Positions 50,058 to 58,800 of a stretch of DNA of 64,000 nucleotides are shown here, piece after piece. Location: NCBI GenBank assembly GCA_965226545.1, contig OZ245364.1, forward strand, positions 1,364,001 through 1,428,000, written 5' to 3'. Position 1 is the stretch's first letter. Each line of letters opens with the position of its first letter. A model generated the notes under the pieces. It saw only the letters and a list, made by a program, of their open reading frames with translations. It searched no databases and had not been told where the DNA came from. Source of the DNA: JAHRAW01 sp965226545. Its GTDB lineage: Bacteria; Pseudomonadota; Gammaproteobacteria; Arenicellales; Poriferihabitantaceae. A program made the translations under genes and the position numbers.

Positions 50058-52025
50058 ATGTCCAATTCATCCAACTCATCCAACTCGCCCAGCCCCGAAC
50101 TGTATCCGGTGGCAAAATCCACCGCCGCCAAGGCGCATTTAACGTCCGCGCAATATCGCGCAATGTATCAGCAATCGATTGACGACCCGGCGGAATTTTG
50201 GGCGACGCAGGCGCGTGAATTTATCGATTGGTTTGCGCCGTGGCGGACGGTGATGCGCGTCGATTATCACAAAGCGCAAATCGCCTGGTTCGAAGGCGGC
50301 AAGGTGAATGCTTGTTATAACTGCGTCGACCGCCATCTCGAAACCAATGCCGACAAAACCGCAATCATCTGGGAAGGCGATGATGTATCGGTAAGCAAAT
50401 CAATCACTTATCGGCAATTGTTCACGGATGTCTGTAAGTTTGCGAATGTGCTGAAATCGCGCGGCGTCGGCAAGGGCGACCGCGTGGCGATTTATATGCC
50501 GATGATTCCCGAAGCCGCGTTGGCGATGTTGGCGTGCGCGCGCATCGGCGCGATTCATTCGGTCGTATTCGGCGGCTTTTCGCCCGATGCCTTGCGCGAC
50601 CGCATCCTCGATTCCGATTGTCGCATCGTCATCACCGCCGACCAAGGCCCGCGCGGCGGGGCGAATGTGCCGCTGAAAGATAATGTCGATGCGGCGTTGG
50701 AATCCTGCCCGAATGTGCATACCACAATCGTCGTGCAACGCACCGGCAACCCGGTCAGCCGTAGCGACCAACGCGATGTGTGGTATCACGAAGCGATGCA
50801 GGACGCCTCCGCCGATTGCCCGCCCGAACCAATGGACGCCGAGGATCCGCTGTTTATCCTGTACACCTCCGGCTCCACCGGTCGCCCGAAAGGCGTGCTG
50901 CACACCACCGGCGGCTATTTGTTATACGCGGCGATGACGCATAAATACGTCTTCGATTATCACGCCGATGAGGTCTATTGGTGCACCGCCGATGTCGGCT
51001 GGGTCACCGGGCATTCGTATATCGTCTACGGCCCGCTGGCCAACGCCGCCACGACGCTGATGTTCGAAGGCGTGCCGACCTATCCGGATGCCGGTCGATT
51101 CTGGCAAGTGGTCGATAAGCACAAGGTCAACATTTTCTACACCGCCCCAACCGCCCTGCGCGCATTAATGGCGCAAGGCGATGAGTTTGTAACCGCCCAC
51201 AGCCGCAACAGTTTGCGCATTCTCGGCACAGTCGGCGAACCCATCAACCCCGAAGCGTGGCAATGGTATTACCGCACAATCGGCGATTCGCGTTGTCCGG
51301 TCATCGATACTTGGTGGCAAACCGAAACCGGCGGCATTTTAATTGCGCCTTTGCCGGGCGCCACCGCCTTAAAACCCGGCTCGGCGACGTTGCCATTTTT
51401 TGGCATAACGCCGGCGTTGTTGGATGCCGACGGCAATGAACTGCAAGGCGAGGCCAGCGGCAATTTGGTTATCAAACATTCCTGGCCCGGTCAAATGCGC
51501 ACGGTATACGGCGACCATCCGCGATTCATCGAAACCTATTTCAGCGCCCATCCGGGCATGTACACCACCGGCGACGGCGCCCGCCGTGACGCCGACGGCT
51601 ATTATTGGATTACCGGCCGCATAGACGATGTCATCAACGTCTCCGGGCATCGCCTCGGCACCGCCGAAGTCGAAAGCGCCTTGGTGCTGCATCCCAAAGT
51701 CGCCGAAGCGGCGGTGGTCGGCTATCCGCACGCCATTAAAGGGCAGGGCATTTACGCCTATGTAACCTTAATGGTCGGCATCACCCCGAGCGAAAAATTG
51801 CGCGACGAATTAACCGCCCAAGTACGCAAAGAAATCGGCGCCATCGCCAAACCGGATGTCATCCAATGGGCGCCCGGTTTGCCCAAAACCCGCTCAGGCA
51901 AAATCATGCGAAGAATCTTGCGCAAAGTTGCGGCGGATGAATTGGATTCGCTGGGTGATACTTCGACTCTGGCGGACCCGACGGTGGTGGATGAGTTGAT
52001 TGAAAATCGGGTGGGGAAGGGGTGA
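50058..52025 (+). CDS. acs: acetyl-CoA synthetase
   Basis: This 655-residue enzyme is essentially full-length compared with E. coli Acs (652). Motifs are the AMP-binding YTSGSTGRPKGVLHTT, WWQTETGG and the hinge region YYWITGRIDDVINVSGHRL. The acetylatable lysine lies in KTRSGKIMRRILRK. It activates acetate to acetyl-CoA using ATP. The N terminus carries a SNSSNSSNS run from a short DNA repeat. It could use acetate or supply the acetyl-CoA consumed by the BKACE step, but no operon link exists. Confidence 0.96.
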   Translation: MSNSSNSSNSPSPELYPVAKSTAAKAHLTSAQYRAMYQQSIDDPAEFWATQAREFIDWFAPWRTVMRVDYHKAQIAWFEGGKVNACYNCVDRHLETNADKTAIIWEGDDVSVSKSITYRQLFTDVCKFANVLKSRGVGKGDRVAIYMPMIPEAALAMLACARIGAIHSVVFGGFSPDALRDRILDSDCRIVITADQGPRGGANVPLKDNVDAALESCPNVHTTIVVQRTGNPVSRSDQRDVWYHEAMQDASADCPPEPMDAEDPLFILYTSGSTGRPKGVLHTTGGYLLYAAMTHKYVFDYHADEVYWCTADVGWVTGHSYIVYGPLANAATTLMFEGVPTYPDAGRFWQVVDKHKVNIFYTAPTALRALMAQGDEFVTAHSRNSLRILGTVGEPINPEAWQWYYRTIGDSRCPVIDTWWQTETGGILIAPLPGATALKPGSATLPFFGITPALLDADGNELQGEASGNLVIKHSWPGQMRTVYGDHPRFIETYFSAHPGMYTTGDGARRDADGYYWITGRIDDVINVSGHRLGTAEVESALVLHPKVAEAAVVGYPHAIKGQGIYAYVTLMVGITPSEKLRDELTAQVRKEIGAIAKPDVIQWAPGLPKTRSGKIMRRILRKVAADELDSLGDTSTLADPTVVDELIENRVGKG

Positions 52026-52099
52026 TGGGTGATTTTATTTGGCACGAGGTTGGTGCGAGGTTGGCTTGAGGTTGACGCGCGGTTGACGCGATTTTGCGC

Positions 52100-52128
52100 T
52101 TGACGGCGGGGTGGAATGGCGGTATGTT
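52100..52128 (+). promoter_or_regulatory. sigma-70 promoter of the coiled-coil array
   Basis: TTGACG (52100-52105), a 17-base spacer and TATGTT (52123-52128) lie 63 bases before the first gene of the array. It is the only good promoter seen before the array, so the genes may form one transcript. Confidence 0.65.
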
Positions 52129-52190
52129 TATGGGGTGCGCACGGTTGCGCATGATGTCTTAAATCGTTAATTGCCACATTGGAGGAACAA

Positions 52191-52775
52191 ATGAGCAACT
52201 CAAAACCCAACTTCAACACCCTGCACGAAGCCGACCGGCTCGAGCAAGCCGGCGTTACCGTCGAACACGCCAAAGCGTTTGTTGAGATGGTGCAAAAAGC
52301 GCAAGCGGATTTGACCACTGACGATGTTTTTGACAACTCGGTTAAGGAATTAACCGGTTCGATTTCGCAGATGGAAACGACTATGCAAGCGTATGCCGAC
52401 GCCAATTCCGCGCAAGACCGTGAGTTTGTTTTGCAGGAAATTAAGGAAATGCAATATGAATTCGCGCAGGACTTGCTGAAGTTGATGCGCAAATTTATGG
52501 ATTTGCAAAGCGCCAACACTCGGCAGTTTGACAAGTTCCGCGAAGAACTCGCCGAGTTGCGCGAAACAGTTGCCGCGAATAATGCGGACGTACTCGCAGT
52601 TATCGCGCAAGACCAAAAAACACGCGCCGATGAACGCGCGCAAGACAAAAAAGAACGCACCGAAGAGTTGGTTAAAGTCAAGCGCGATATGCGCAATGCG
52701 CTTTATCAAGCCATTATGGTTAGCGTCGCGATTTTGGCGGGGGTTTTTTATATCGTCCGCATCTTTAACACTTAA
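52191..52775 (+). CDS. coiled-coil protein with C-terminal membrane anchor (array gene 1, long)
   Basis: This 194-residue protein has a small helical head (HEADRLEQAGVTVEHAKAFVEMV), a long predicted coiled coil and a charged stalk (RADERAQDKKERTEEL). One C-terminal membrane segment (IMVSVAILAGVFYIVRI) ends four residues from the stop. Head, stalk and anchor resemble the DUF1640/CCDC90 group, but that match is by eye. The start at 52191 follows an excellent GGAGG site. It is the most diverged member and perhaps the founder of the array. Confidence 0.78.
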   Translation: MSNSKPNFNTLHEADRLEQAGVTVEHAKAFVEMVQKAQADLTTDDVFDNSVKELTGSISQMETTMQAYADANSAQDREFVLQEIKEMQYEFAQDLLKLMRKFMDLQSANTRQFDKFREELAELRETVAANNADVLAVIAQDQKTRADERAQDKKERTEELVKVKRDMRNALYQAIMVSVAILAGVFYIVRIFNT

Positions 52776-52806
52776 CCGTTAACATCCACATCGGAGGAAC
52801 AACTCA

Positions 52807-53424
52807 ATGAGCACTTCACAACCCGCTTTCGACACCCAGCACGAATCCACCTTGCTTGAAGAAGCCGGCGTGGTCGTCGATCATGCCAAGGCGATTGTTG
52901 TTGCGATACGCAATGCGCAGATGAATTTAGTCACCACTTCGCGGTTAAGTGGCGACTTGGCGCTGATTAAAGCGACCATCACGCAACTCGAAACGCTTAT
53001 CGAGCAGTTGGAGGAGAATCTTAAATCGTATGCCGATACCAACGCAGCGAATGACCGTACATTCACTCTTCAGCAGATTGCCAAGACAAAAGACAAACTC
53101 GACGACAGGCTCGACAAGTTTGGCGCTAAGCTTGACAAGTTTGGCATTGCACTTGCCGAGTTTCGCACGGAACTTGCCGAGCAGCGCGCCGCGGACAAAA
53201 AAGAACACGCCGAGCAACGTGCCGAGGACAAAAAAGAACACGCCGACCAGCGCGCCGCTGACAAAAAAGAGCACGCCGAAGAACGCGCCGCTGACAAAAA
53301 AGAACGCGCCGAGGAGCGTGCGCAAGATAAGCGTGACAGGCGCAATGCGCTTTATCAAATGGTTACGGTTGGCGTCGCGATTTTGGCGGGGATTTTTTAT
53401 ATCATCCGCATTCTCAACGCTTAA
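52807..53424 (+). CDS. array gene 2, long coiled-coil protein with anchor
   Basis: This 205-residue protein starts MSTSQPAFDTQHESTLLEEA and shares its first 70 residues with the genes at 53757 and 54774. The stalk holds four consecutive 11-residue repeats of the form ADKKEHAEQRA, then QDKRDRRNALYQ. Each repeat is 33 bases and contains an A6 tract. The membrane anchor is VTVGVAILAGIFYIIRI. An 11-residue period points to a right-handed (hendecad) coiled coil. The ribosome site GGAGGAACAACTCA is shared by all long genes. Function is unknown. Confidence 0.78.
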   Translation: MSTSQPAFDTQHESTLLEEAGVVVDHAKAIVVAIRNAQMNLVTTSRLSGDLALIKATITQLETLIEQLEENLKSYADTNAANDRTFTLQQIAKTKDKLDDRLDKFGAKLDKFGIALAEFRTELAEQRAADKKEHAEQRAEDKKEHADQRAADKKEHAEERAADKKERAEERAQDKRDRRNALYQMVTVGVAILAGIFYIIRILNA

Positions 53425-53449
53425 CCAACTTCCGCTACGGATTGAATCG

Positions 53450-53737
53450 ATGAGCGATTGCAAACTCGACGCCACGCTCGACAGAATCGACGTTGCACTC
53501 GACAATATTGGCATTGCACTTGCCGAGTTTCGCACGGAACTTGCCGAGCAACGCGCTGCTGACAAAAAAGAACACGCCGAGCAGCGCGCCGCAGATAAAA
53601 AAGAACACGCCGAAGAACGCGCCGCGGACAAAAAAGAACGCGCGCGCGAAACGCGCAAGATGTTGGCTACAATCGGCGGGGGCTTTGTCACTTTGTTGAC
53701 TGCCATTTACTACATCGTCGTCATTCTCAACGCCTAA
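53450..53737 (+). CDS. array gene 3, short headless partner
   Basis: This 95-residue protein starts MSDCKLDATLDRIDVALDNI. It continues into the same stalk (FRTELAEQRAADKKEHAEQR and further 11-residue repeats) and ends in its own membrane anchor (GGGFVTLLTAIYYIVVILNA). It lacks the head of the long proteins, so it could pair with them through the stalk. It sits 25 bases after array gene 2. It is the only intact short gene of the three pairs. Confidence 0.7.
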   Translation: MSDCKLDATLDRIDVALDNIGIALAEFRTELAEQRAADKKEHAEQRAADKKEHAEERAADKKERARETRKMLATIGGGFVTLLTAIYYIVVILNA

Positions 53738-53756
53738 CCACTGGAGGAACAACTCA

Positions 53757-54440
53757 ATGAGCACTTCACAACCCGCTTTCGATACCCAGCACGAATCCAC
53801 CTTGCTTGAGGAAGCCGGCGTGGTCGTCGATCATGCCAAGGCGATTGTTGTTGCGATACGCAATGCGCAGGTGAATTTGGTTGCCGTTTCGCAGTTGAAC
53901 GGTGCATTGGCGCCGGTTAATTCGACCATTGCGCAACTCGAAACGCTTACTGAGCAATTGGATGCGAATCTTAAATCGTACGCCGATGTCAATTCATCGC
54001 GTGACCGCGCTTTTGCGTTGCAAGAGATTGCCAAGGCGGCAAGCAAACTCTATAGCCGGCTCGATAGGTATGGCATCAAACTTGATAAGTTTGGCATTGC
54101 ACAGGTCGAGATTCGCGAAACGATGGCCGCGAATAACGCGGCTGCACTCGCGCTCGTTGCCCAAACCCAAAAAACAATCGCCGAGCAACGCGCCAAAGAC
54201 CAACAAAGGCACGCCGACCAGCGCGCCGCTGACCAACAAAGGCTCGCCGACCAGCGCGCCGCTGACCAACAAAGGCTCGCCGACCAGCGCGAGCAAGACC
54301 AACAAAAACGCGCCAAAGAACGCGCCGAGGAACGGGCGCAAGATAAGCGTGACAGGCGCAATGCGCTTTATCAAATGGTTATGGTTGGCGTCGCGATTTT
54401 GGCGGGGGTTTTTTATATCGTCCGCATCTTTAACACTTAA
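53757..54440 (+). CDS. array gene 4, long coiled-coil protein with anchor
   Basis: This 227-residue protein has the same head as array gene 2. Its stalk uses a Gln-rich version of the 11-residue repeat (ADQQRLADQRA), in four to five units, followed by KERAEERAQDKRDRRNALYQ. The anchor is VMVGVAILAGVFYIVRIFNT. It is the longest stalk of the set. Start and ribosome site are as in array gene 2, and the gene begins 950 bases after it, reflecting duplication of a two-gene unit. Confidence 0.78.
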   Translation: MSTSQPAFDTQHESTLLEEAGVVVDHAKAIVVAIRNAQVNLVAVSQLNGALAPVNSTIAQLETLTEQLDANLKSYADVNSSRDRAFALQEIAKAASKLYSRLDRYGIKLDKFGIAQVEIRETMAANNAAALALVAQTQKTIAEQRAKDQQRHADQRAADQQRLADQRAADQQRLADQREQDQQKRAKERAEERAQDKRDRRNALYQMVMVGVAILAGVFYIVRIFNT

Positions 54441-54464
54441 TCGACTTCCGTTGCGGATGAACCG

Positions 54465-54741
54465 ATGAGTATTTGCAAACTCGACGCCACGCTCGACAGA
54501 ATCGACGTTGCGCTCGACACTATTGGCATTGCACTTGCCGAGTGGCGCGCAGAACACGTCGCCAACCGTGTCGCAGACAAAGCGGAACGTGCCGAGCAAC
54601 GCGCCGCTGACAAAAAAAGAACGTGCCGAGGAGCGTGCGCAAGATAAGCGCGATACGCGCAACGCGGTTTATCAAGCCGTCATGCTTGCCGTCGTGATTT
54701 TGGCGGGGATTTTCTATATCATCCGCATTCTCAACACTTAA
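54465..54741 (+). pseudogene. array gene 5, short partner with a frameshift in an A7 tract
   Basis: The start MSICKLDATLDRIDVALDTI matches array gene 3. At 54612-54618 the sequence has seven A where the equivalent sites have six (GACAAAAAAG), shifting the frame so that translation stops at 54647 after 60 residues. Past the tract, the other frame gives KKERAEERAQDKRD and a complete anchor (MLAVVILAGIFYIIRILNT) ending at 54741. With one A removed the protein would be 91 residues. It is a recent pseudogene or a phase-variable gene in the off state. Confidence 0.75.
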
Positions 54742-54773
54742 TCGTTTAACATCCACACCGGAGGAACAACTCA

Positions 54774-55379
54774 ATGAGCACTTCACAACCCGCTTTCGAC
54801 ACTCAGCACGAATCCACCTTGCTTGAGGAAGCCGGCGTGGTCGTCGATCATGCCAAGGCGATTGTTGTTGCGATACGCAATGCGCAGGTGAATTTGGTTG
54901 CCGTTTCGCAGTTGAACGGTGCATTGGCGCCGGTTAATTCGACCATTACGCAACTCGAAACGCTTATCGAGCAATTGGATTCGAATCTTAAGTCGTACGC
55001 CGATGTCAATTCATCGCGTGACCGCGCTTTTGCGTTGCAAGAGATTGCCAAGGCGGCAAGCAAACTCTATAGCCGGCTCGATAGGTATGGCATCAAACTT
55101 GATAAGTTTGGCATTGCACAGGTCGAGATTCGTGAAACGATTGCCGCGAATAACGCGGCTGCACTTGCACTCATCGCCCAAACCCAAAAAACAATCGCCG
55201 AGCAGCGCGTCAAAGACCAACAAAAGCACGCCGACCAGCGCGCCGCTGACAAAAAAGAGCGCGCCGAGGAGCGCGCGCAAGACAAGCGTGAAATGCGCAA
55301 GACGTTGGCGGCAATCGGCGGGGGCATCGTCACTTTGTTGGCGGGCATTTACTACATCATCCGCATTCTCAACGGTTAA
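54774..55379 (+). CDS. array gene 6, long coiled-coil protein with anchor
   Basis: This 201-residue protein is almost identical to array gene 4 up to about residue 135. Its stalk is shorter, with one KDQQKHADQRA unit and one ADKKERAEERA unit. The ending switches to the anchor type of the short genes (KTLAAIGGGIVTLLAGIYYIIRILNG). It looks like a recombinant between a long and a short gene. The ribosome site GGAGGAACAACTCA is kept. It starts 1017 bases after array gene 4. Confidence 0.78.
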   Translation: MSTSQPAFDTQHESTLLEEAGVVVDHAKAIVVAIRNAQVNLVAVSQLNGALAPVNSTITQLETLIEQLDSNLKSYADVNSSRDRAFALQEIAKAASKLYSRLDRYGIKLDKFGIAQVEIRETIAANNAAALALIAQTQKTIAEQRVKDQQKHADQRAADKKERAEERAQDKREMRKTLAAIGGGIVTLLAGIYYIIRILNG

Positions 55380-55382
55380 CCA

Positions 55383-55649
55383 ATGAGCGATTGCAAACTC
55401 GACGCCACGCTCGACAGAATCGATGTTGCGTTCGGCGGTATGGGCGGGATATGCGCAATGTGGTTTATTTGCCATGCATTTGGGCGGCGTTGGTATGCAT
55501 TTGGATGGTGTCCGTATGCATTTGGATGGTGCAAAGATGCATTTGGATGGCGTCTGTATGCATTTGGACGGTGCAAACATGTATTTGGGCGGCGGCTGTA
55601 TGCATTTGGATGGTATCCGTATGCATTTGGGTGGCGTTCCGATGCATAG
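55383..55649 (+). pseudogene. array gene 7, broken short partner running into a repeat tract
   Basis: The first 16 codons match array gene 3 (MSDCKLDATLDRIDVA). The sequence then departs completely and enters the 21-bp repeat tract (55474-55683), reading AFGW-rich repeats to a stop at 55649. No stalk or membrane anchor remains. The repeats are open in all three forward frames, so an 88-residue reading here is weak evidence for a protein. I regard it as a degraded copy. Confidence 0.65.
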
Positions 55650-55683
55650 GAATGGCTTTCCGATGCATAGGAATTGGGTGGCG
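55474..55683. repeat. ten tandem 21-bp repeats
   Basis: Units of the form ATGCATTTGGATGGTGTCCG begin at 55474 and every 21 bases to 55663. The last two units are diverged (ATGCATAGGAATGGC...). The period keeps any frame open; one frame reads heptads such as MHLDGVR. The tract ends 39 bases before the promoter of the giant surface protein. Confidence 0.95.
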
Positions 55684-55721
55684 GTGGCAAGGAATGGCAT
55701 AAAACAAGGGGTTTTCGCCGC

Positions 55722-55750
55722 TTGACAAAGAGGGGCGGGTTGCGCATAAT
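55722..55750 (+). promoter_or_regulatory. sigma-70 promoter of the giant surface protein
   Basis: A consensus TTGACA (55722-55727), 17-base spacer and CATAAT (55745-55750) lie 76 bases before the ATG at 55826. This is the best promoter match in the window. Confidence 0.85.
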
Positions 55751-55825
55751 CCGCGCATTCATTTTGGCGAACTTTGTCCGCCATTTACATTTGCATTGCA
55801 CCTATTTACGAACGAGAGTTTGACG

Positions 55826-58800
55826 ATGAAACGCTTGCTTAAAATTCCTTTGTTGTTGGGCTTGATGATGCTCGGCGTTGCCGGGCAGGTGCATGCCCAG
55901 AGCAGTTATTACAACAACCCCGAGCGTGTCCAAAATGGCGATGTGTTTCCGTTGCATTATGGTGAAACGTTGCCGACATCGTTGACCTTGCCTTCCATCA
56001 ATCCCGGTTCAGAAGACTTTGACGACTACGCTTGGGAGTTTTGGATGTATGTCAACGGTTGCAGGACTACTGTTGGTGGTAATACTTACTCAAGCCGAGT
56101 AACAACCACGCTACGAACCGGGGCAACGGGGAATACCGGCCCCAGCAATTGCCCCGTCACCGTCAACGGCTGGACAGTGAACAATCCCTACTATGCTACG
56201 CCAGAGAACCTCCCCATCATGCAATTTAGCAGTCCGAACGATACTGTCGGTGACTTGTTGCTTACCTACGGGCATACGGCGTTTGAATGGTATATCTACG
56301 AAGACATCAACGGTACTGCACCGCCGGCGATACATTTCACCTTCGAATACTTCCGCCTGCCGACATTCGAAGTAACGCAAGACGCTGTTCAGGCGTTCAT
56401 CGGTCAACCGATTAGTTACGCCCTGCAACCCGCAAGCGAAGGGTATAAAAATCTCACTTACAGCGTCGCTTTGGTCAACGCCGCCGACGGTGCATTAACC
56501 GGCATCGGCATCGAAGTCGTCGACATTGGCGGCGTATCGACGCCGGTGTTAACCGCCAACACCCGCAGCACTTTTTACGCACCGATTAATTACGAACTCA
56601 CCGCCGGCGATGAAGACGACAACTTTGCAACCACCACATTTGCACTTTCCGTGGTGACGCCGGTGGTGTTTAGCCCATCATCAATCCAAACCACCTACAC
56701 CTTCGGCAGCAGTGCATTTGTCAGCGACGGCACGGCATACACCGCATTAACCATCCCCGCCGCCACCGGCGGCGAAGGCACGCTCACCTATTCCAATGCC
56801 GGCGACCCTAACGGCTTAACCGCAACCGAATTAAGCGACAACCGTTTGGTGCTCAGCGGCTCGCCCGCCGCCGGCGGCGATTACACCTTTATCCGAATCG
56901 CCCACGACACCCTCGATGTCACCGCAACTTTCACCGTATACCAACGAGTCAACATCGTCGCCCCGGCATTCAGCGGCACCCCCCAACCCGACCTCTCCTT
57001 CACCGCCGCCCATCCGGCCACATTCACCCTAAAACAACTCGACGCCAACACCGGCACGCCGCCCGTCGTCTACACCATCACCCGCCTAAACGGAGACGCC
57101 TTGCCAAACGGATTCACCTTCGACTCCGCCAGCCAAGAATTGCGCAGCACTAATCAATTGCACGATTCCGCCGCCGACGATTACATCCTCACCGCCACAG
57201 ACGCCGACAGCCGAACCGCCGCCATCACCTTCAGCATCGACATCGCCCCGGCGGTGCTGTTTGCCGATTATCTGAGCGAAGAATACAACCTCGCCTTGAC
57301 CGACCAAAATGTCAGCATCACCTTGCCGACGGTGTATGGCGGGGCGGCGGCGATTGCCTATGAACTTTCCAGCGGCGGCAGCGTCATCGCCGACAACATC
57401 CGATTCGGCTCAATACAACTCACCTATAAAGCGGCGACGGCAAACAGCCCGGCGTTAATCGAAGGCACCGCCAACAGTCCGACCAGCCTCGCCGTCACCT
57501 ACACCGCCACGGACGCCAACGGTGCAACCGCCGAATATGCATTCACCATCACCATCAGCACCAGCCCGACCGCCCCGGTATTCGCCGAAGCCCAAGCCGA
57601 TTTAACCTATAGCCAAGGCGAAGCCCAAACCTACACCTTATCTGCGGCAAGCGGCGGCAGTGGGGCATACACCTACACCTTCGCAAGCGCAAGCGGCACA
57701 GTGCCGGCGGCGTTACAGTTCGACTCCGCCACCCGTCAATTGCGCACCACTGCATCGATAGTGTTGGCCGACAGCGGCGATTACATCCTCACCGCCACAG
57801 ACGCCAACAACGCCGCCGCCGCCACCACATTCACGGTTAGCGTAGTCGCCGCCCCAACATTCCCGCAGACCTTAATGCGCACTTTCGTATTCACCCAAGC
57901 CGGCGGCGAGAAATACATAATCACCGCCGGCGGCGGCACCGGCGTATTGACCTACAGCACCAACCCGCCATTGCCGGCAAGCGGGGCGAATGGCTTGCGA
58001 TTCGTCGAAGAATCCGGTGAGACGCTGATAACCAATGCCGGCGGGCAAGCGGCGCAACCGCTGACGCCGTATCAACTCATCGCCACAGACGCCAACGGCA
58101 TGTCGAGCCAACGCCAAGTGGCGATACAAATCTTAAGCACCGCCGATTCACCGGCTTTCGCCAACGCCGAATACGCATTCACCTATACGCAAGGCACGCC
58201 GCAAACCATCGAAATGCCGCAATCGATTGGCGATGCCGTGCATCTGATATACACGATGCCAAACACCACCCGCATCGCCCTTAACGCCGCCGGCTTGACG
58301 GCGGCGGCGGACGGTGCATCGCCATTTACCGTCGCCACTGATGTCGCCACCGCCCCGGGCACTGTCGTCGCCACCTTCCGCGCCTATTATCAAGCCGCCG
58401 GCAGCATCGCCGAAGCAACTATAACCTTCACCATCCAACCGCCGGCCACGCCGCAATTCCCGCTCGCCCAAGCGGAATTGTCGTTCACCGCCGGCGCAAG
58501 TACGACTAAAGGCATCAACGAAGCAATCGGCGGGATGACGCCGTATACCTATTCGCTGGCGCCCTCGGGCGGCGGGGCGTTGCCGGCGAGGGTGATGTTT
58601 GTCGATACCGTGCCGACCGCATTGACCATCGGCGGGAGTTTGGAATTGAGCGATGGCGGGGAATATGTATTGACCGTCACGGACGCCAACGGTGCGACCG
58701 CCGCCTCGACCCTTACGATAGTCGTCGTGCCTGCGCCGAATTTTGACCAAAATTATTCGCCGCTTTATTTCGTCGATGAAGGTTCAGTCGAATATTTCTT

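Noticed and set aside
54465..54741. Obligatory programmed frameshift gene
   Set aside because: No stimulatory hairpin or pseudoknot is apparent and the paralogues are in frame with A6, so a slip mutation or phase variation is the simpler reading.
55423..55725. Real protein of MHLDGVR heptads in the 21-bp repeat tract
   Set aside because: All three forward frames are open only because the unit is 21 bases without stops; no ribosome site precedes the frames, so a coding role is not supported by sequence alone.
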